64,000 nucleotides of DNA from Microbacterium pumilum. Lineage in GTDB: Bacteria; Actinomycetota; Actinomycetes; Actinomycetales; Microbacteriaceae. Location of the stretch: NCBI RefSeq assembly GCF_039530225.1, contig NZ_BAAAOH010000001.1, forward strand, positions 496,001-560,000, read 5' to 3'. The notes beneath the pieces were generated by a model, which was not told where the DNA came from, searched no databases, and was given only the letters and a program-made list of their open reading frames with translations. Of the stretch, positions 61,069 to 64,000 are shown one piece after another; position 1 is the first letter of the stretch; every line of letters begins with the position of its first letter. Made by a program: the position numbers and the translations under genes.

Positions 61069-62502
61069 TCAGGTGCCTGTCGTGCGTTCACCCAGGCGTT
61101 CGCGCAATCGGGTGGGTGACATCGTGACCGCCCGCCACGTGCCCGAGCCATCCCACCAGGTCGGTCCGCGCACATCGGGGACGCCGTGATTCATGCGGAT
61201 CTGCCATCCGCTGCAGTCGAGCGTTCGATGGTGGTGCCAGCAGAGCGGAACACCGTTGTCGGTGCCGGTCGAGCCGCCGCGAGAATGCTCACGGACATGA
61301 TGGATTTCACACCAGCTCGCAGGGACGTGGCACCCCGGAATGATGCACTCCCCGTCGCGAAGAGCAATCCCGAGCCTTTGGTGGTAGTTGAAGATCCGAT
61401 CGGACGTCTCGATCGCCACGATGCGGCCTCGCTTGTCGCTGATCACCCGCTCGACGTTGCCGCAGCACGCGACCTGCCGGGCAAGACTCAGTGACACCGG
61501 CTCGTCGAAGCCGTCGATGTGGGCGAATCCGCGACCGCTCTGCAGATCTGCGGCGCGTACGGAGACCACCAATGTCGGAGCCGCGCCGCCGAGCGTCGGC
61601 AGGGCGCCCGAACCCGCGACCTTGAAGATCGCCGTCGCGAAGGCATCGTGCTGCTTCTGCGCGCGCGTGCGGTCATCGGCGAGGCTGTCGACCGGGGCAC
61701 CCTCGGGACCTGTCTGGCGAAACTCGGGACCTGACGAGGAGCCATCGACCTTCGGATTCAGGATGCTGTCGAATACGAGTTTCAGCTGGCCTGCCACCTC
61801 GGGCAGGAGGTTGCCGCGCACCGGCACGAGGCCGTCGCGGCAGACGCCGACAGCCAATCCACGTTTGCGCATCGCGACCGCTTCGCGGGGCTCCGCGCCG
61901 TCCTGGTCGAGGTAGGTCGCCCACACAGATGCGAGGGCGCGAAGGTCGTCGGCGCAGGCCGGAGGAGCAGCATCCACCCCCTCGCCTCGCGCTGCGGCGG
62001 CAAGCTCCTCATCGGCCGCCTGATGCGCGGCACGGCCCGCGACACCGGCGACGCCGGCGAGCGGCCCCACAACGGCGAGCAGGCCGTCGAGACCGACATG
62101 CCCGGACGCGAGCACCGCACGCATGGCGGGATACTCAGCCGGGAGCGTCTCTCCCGACGATGGCGCAACCTCGCGGATGATCACGTGTCCTGCTTTGACC
62201 AGCTCGGCCGCGGAGCGGGACGATGCCCGCGTAACCCGCTGCACCAGCTCGTTGGTCGATCGACATCCATATCGCGACGTCATCCGCTCATCGCGCGCCG
62301 GCACGCTCGATCGGTAGTAAATCTGCGCGACGCTCTCGATCTGCACCGCCTCCGCTCGGCGAGCGATGCGCGCCGACAACCCGAGTACCGCGAGCAACTC
62401 GTCGTCCGAAACGCCCTGCGCGTCGTCAGCAGCGAACATCTCCTCGACGACACCCGCGAGCGCCGCATCGACTGCTTCGAGCGCTGCAGCGAGGGTGTTC
62501 AT
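61069..62502 (-). CDS. DUF222 / HNH endonuclease-signature protein
   Basis: The 477-residue protein has the helical DUF222 region (about residues 10-310) and a C-terminal HNH motif: CEIHHVREHSRGGSTGTDNGVPLCWHHHRTLD. Such proteins are multicopy in actinobacterial genomes; their mobility and function are unclear. ATG 62502 is chosen because a CAGAAT -10 box at 62514-62509 places +1 on it; the longer frame upstream covers the GNAT gene's strand opposite and is a shadow. Confidence 0.9.
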   Translation of the reverse strand: MNTLAAALEAVDAALAGVVEEMFAADDAQGVSDDELLAVLGLSARIARRAEAVQIESVAQIYYRSSVPARDERMTSRYGCRSTNELVQRVTRASSRSAAELVKAGHVIIREVAPSSGETLPAEYPAMRAVLASGHVGLDGLLAVVGPLAGVAGVAGRAAHQAADEELAAAARGEGVDAAPPACADDLRALASVWATYLDQDGAEPREAVAMRKRGLAVGVCRDGLVPVRGNLLPEVAGQLKLVFDSILNPKVDGSSSGPEFRQTGPEGAPVDSLADDRTRAQKQHDAFATAIFKVAGSGALPTLGGAAPTLVVSVRAADLQSGRGFAHIDGFDEPVSLSLARQVACCGNVERVISDKRGRIVAIETSDRIFNYHQRLGIALRDGECIIPGCHVPASWCEIHHVREHSRGGSTGTDNGVPLCWHHHRTLDCSGWQIRMNHGVPDVRGPTWWDGSGTWRAVTMSPTRLRERLGERTTGT

Positions 62503-62508
62503 GACTCG

Positions 62509-62514
62509 ATTCTG
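62509..62514 (-). promoter_or_regulatory. -10 box (CAGAAT) of the leaderless HNH gene
   Basis: CAGAAT followed by six bases and ATG 62502; +1 is predicted on the start codon. Confidence 0.45.
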
Positions 62515-62745
62515 GTGAGGGCCCCCGACATTGGACCGCCGATGATCTCCCAGATCAAGCGTTGAAACGAAAGCTGTGGAGAAGTCCCTTCTAGCGTCAG
62601 AATCGCGGCGGTTGGGGAGGAGCCGAACCCGATGCCCGCCGGGCCGGCCGGCAATTTCACACACTCGAAGCGCGGCATCCGATCGACATTCACAGCCGAT
62701 CCCGCCTCGCAATCCGGCGGATTTCGCCTCGCGCCGGAGCGAGCG

Positions 62746-62751
62746 TAGAGT
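62746..62751 (+). promoter_or_regulatory. -10 box (TAGAGT) of the leaderless GNAT gene
   Basis: TAGAGT is followed by six bases and ATG 62758. TTCGCC 17 bases upstream (62723-62728) is a weak -35 candidate. Confidence 0.5.
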
Positions 62752-62757
62752 CTGGCC

Positions 62758-63264
62758 ATGGAAGCCGAACTGCAGACCGACGTCGTCGTCCGTCCGGTGC
62801 GGGATGTCGACGCCGAGGCACTGGGACGGGTGCACGCGACGTGCTGGCACGAAACATACGACCACCTGATCAGCAAGGCCGCTCTCGAGAAGATCTCCCC
62901 TCGGCGCATGGCCGAACTCTGGACGCACTGGGCGGTGCAGGGCCCTGAGTTCAAGATGTTCGCCGCGCTCGTCGACGGTGAGATCGTCGGATTCGCCGGC
63001 TCCGGCCCGGCGCGCGACAAGGACGCCCCGCGGTTCCGCGAGCTGTACTTCATCTACCTCCTCGACGCCTGGCATGGTACGGGCATCGGCCAGAAGCTCT
63101 TCGACGCCGTCATCGACGAAGACGAGCAGGTCTACCTCTGGGTGGCCGACGACAACCCCCGCGCCCACCGTTTCTACGTCCGCAACGGCTTCGCCGCCGA
63201 CGGCGCCGCCCACACCGAGCCGTTCCTGGGTGAGACGCTCACCGAGGTGCGGTTCGCCCGCTGA
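62758..63264 (+). CDS. GNAT-family N-acetyltransferase
   Basis: The 168-residue protein fits the GNAT fold: [18 protein letters not shown] at the N-terminus, [10 protein letters not shown], then [24 protein letters not shown] with the acetyl-CoA loop HGTGIGQ (near residues 107-113), and a C-terminal [13 protein letters not shown]. Leaderless start. It lies 11 bases before cofE and may be co-transcribed with it. Substrate unknown. Confidence 0.92.
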   Translation: MEAELQTDVVVRPVRDVDAEALGRVHATCWHETYDHLISKAALEKISPRRMAELWTHWAVQGPEFKMFAALVDGEIVGFAGSGPARDKDAPRFRELYFIYLLDAWHGTGIGQKLFDAVIDEDEQVYLWVADDNPRAHRFYVRNGFAADGAAHTEPFLGETLTEVRFAR

Positions 63265-63275
63265 CGCCGCCGGAC

Positions 63276-64000
63276 GTGCTGCAGGCTTGGGCTCTCGAGG
63301 GCATCCCGGAGATCACCGCCGGCGCTGATCTCGTGAGCCTGATCGCAGACGCCGCGGCCGGCGCGCTGGCAGACGGCGACATCCTCGTGGTGACGTCGAA
63401 GATCGTCTCGAAGGCCGAAGGCCGCACGGTCGCCGCCGACGATCGTGAAGACGCCATCACCGCCGAGACCGTGCGTGTGGTGGCAAGTCGTCAGACACCG
63501 AACGGCGGCACCACCCGCATCGTGCAGAATCGTCTCGGCATCGTGTCGGCCGCCGCCGGGGTCGATGCCTCGAACACTCCCCACGGCACCGTTCTGCTGC
63601 TGCCGATGGATCCGGATGCCTCGGCCCGAGCCCTCGCGACGGGCCTGCGATCGCTGCTCGGCGTAGAAGTCGGCGTCATCGTGTCGGACACCCTCGGCCG
63701 CGCATGGCGGGAAGGGCAGACCGACTCCGCGATCGGGGCCGCCGGCCTGCACGTCTTCGAGGATCTGCGCGGCGGGACGGATGCTGAGGGCCGAGCGCTC
63801 GTCGTGACCATGCCGTGCGTCGCCGACGAGATCGCCGCTGCGGCCGACCTGGTGAAGGGCAAGACGTCGCGACGGCCGGTCGCCGTCGTCCGCGGTCGCG
63901 CCGACCTCGTCGGCAGCCTGGACCTGCCCGGGGCGCGATCGATCGTGCGCCCGCTCGAGCGCGACATGTTCCGCCTCGGTGCGGACGAGGCCTACGCCGA
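63276..64000 (+). CDS. cofE: Coenzyme F420-0:L-glutamate ligase, 3' end outside window
   Basis: The frame runs open to the window end (241 codons seen). Conserved CofE/FbiB segments are VEGIPE-like [26 protein letters not shown] (residues 33-49), [13 protein letters not shown] and [25 protein letters not shown]. It adds gamma-linked glutamates to F420-0 with GTP. The GTG at 63276 is the only reasonable in-frame start. Whether a FbiB-type C-terminal nitroreductase-like domain follows cannot be seen. Confidence 0.88.
   Translation, partial: MLQAWALEGIPEITAGADLVSLIADAAAGALADGDILVVTSKIVSKAEGRTVAADDREDAITAETVRVVASRQTPNGGTTRIVQNRLGIVSAAAGVDASNTPHGTVLLLPMDPDASARALATGLRSLLGVEVGVIVSDTLGRAWREGQTDSAIGAAGLHVFEDLRGGTDAEGRALVVTMPCVADEIAAAADLVKGKTSRRPVAVVRGRADLVGSLDLPGARSIVRPLERDMFRLGADEAYA

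Noticed and set aside
61069..62502. Homing or insertion element around the HNH protein
   Set aside because: No inverted repeats, target duplication or interrupted gene were seen; DUF222/HNH proteins are common single genes in actinobacteria.

Overview
The window is high-GC actinobacterial DNA, most likely from Microbacterium or a close relative in the Microbacteriaceae. The grounds are strong GC bias at third codon positions, an actinobacterial gene set (F420 ligase CofE, a DUF222/HNH endonuclease, a choice-of-anchor A surface protein with a variant sorting signal, an alpha-E/ATP-grasp/transglutaminase operon), many leaderless starts, and an abundance of the hexamer GGATGC/GCATCC. Family assignments come from reading translated sequences; no database was searched. 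No tRNA, rRNA, CRISPR array, insertion sequence or integrase was recognised. No gene-free stretch exceeds 300 bases; the two longest (14953-15207 and 62503-62757) are promoter regions.

Region 1 (1-25287) is a plant-sugar catabolic island. At its left edge an operon cut by the window end (TIM-barrel protein, ApnO-like oxidoisomerase, SDR, ApnL-like lactonase) looks like a D-apionate/D-apiose pathway. A PhyH-type dioxygenase with a divergent AraC regulator follows. A leftward operon then carries two GH78 alpha-L-rhamnosidases, a LacI regulator, a DUF5060/apiosidase-like glycosidase and a serine-hydrolase lipoprotein. Rightward genes encode a CUT1 ABC importer without its own ATPase and a full L-rhamnose pathway (RhaM, RhaI, an esterase, RhaEW, RhaB). 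Near-identical LacI operators (core TGAAACGATTCA) lie in front of the rhamnosidase and rhaM operons, with a weaker match in front of the importer. Rhamnose next to apiose points to rhamnogalacturonan II or apiosyl/rhamnosyl plant glycosides.

Region 2 (25350-41096) holds small membrane proteins and a compact contractile injection system (eCIS-like) transcribed leftward: sheath, tube, a disordered protein, LysM tail protein, VgrG-like spike, PAAR-like tip, gp25, a baseplate-J protein fused to a beta-propeller, and a gpI-like protein. No AAA+ ATPase, tape measure, capsid, terminase or lysis gene is visible. Upstream on the same strand are three tandem paralogous single-pass membrane proteins. 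They share a cytoplasmic beta-rich domain and differ in their external domains; one ends in a PASTA-like repeat. All three, and a tiny ORF just before the tail genes, have a -10 box placed so that transcription would begin on the start codon. This is the best candidate for an undescribed system in the window.

Region 3 (41189-64000) is mostly housekeeping and envelope: a transglutaminase/alpha-E/ATP-grasp operon, a membrane-anchored sulfite-oxidase-type molybdoenzyme, a secreted surface protein, arginine/ornithine/proline-to-glutamate enzymes (DDAH-like hydrolase, RocD, PutA), an XRE regulator with a membrane partner, a LuxR regulator with a flavoprotein, a coiled-coil membrane protein, a wall-anchored choice-of-anchor A protein, a thioesterase, an HNH endonuclease, a GNAT acetyltransferase and the 5' part of cofE.
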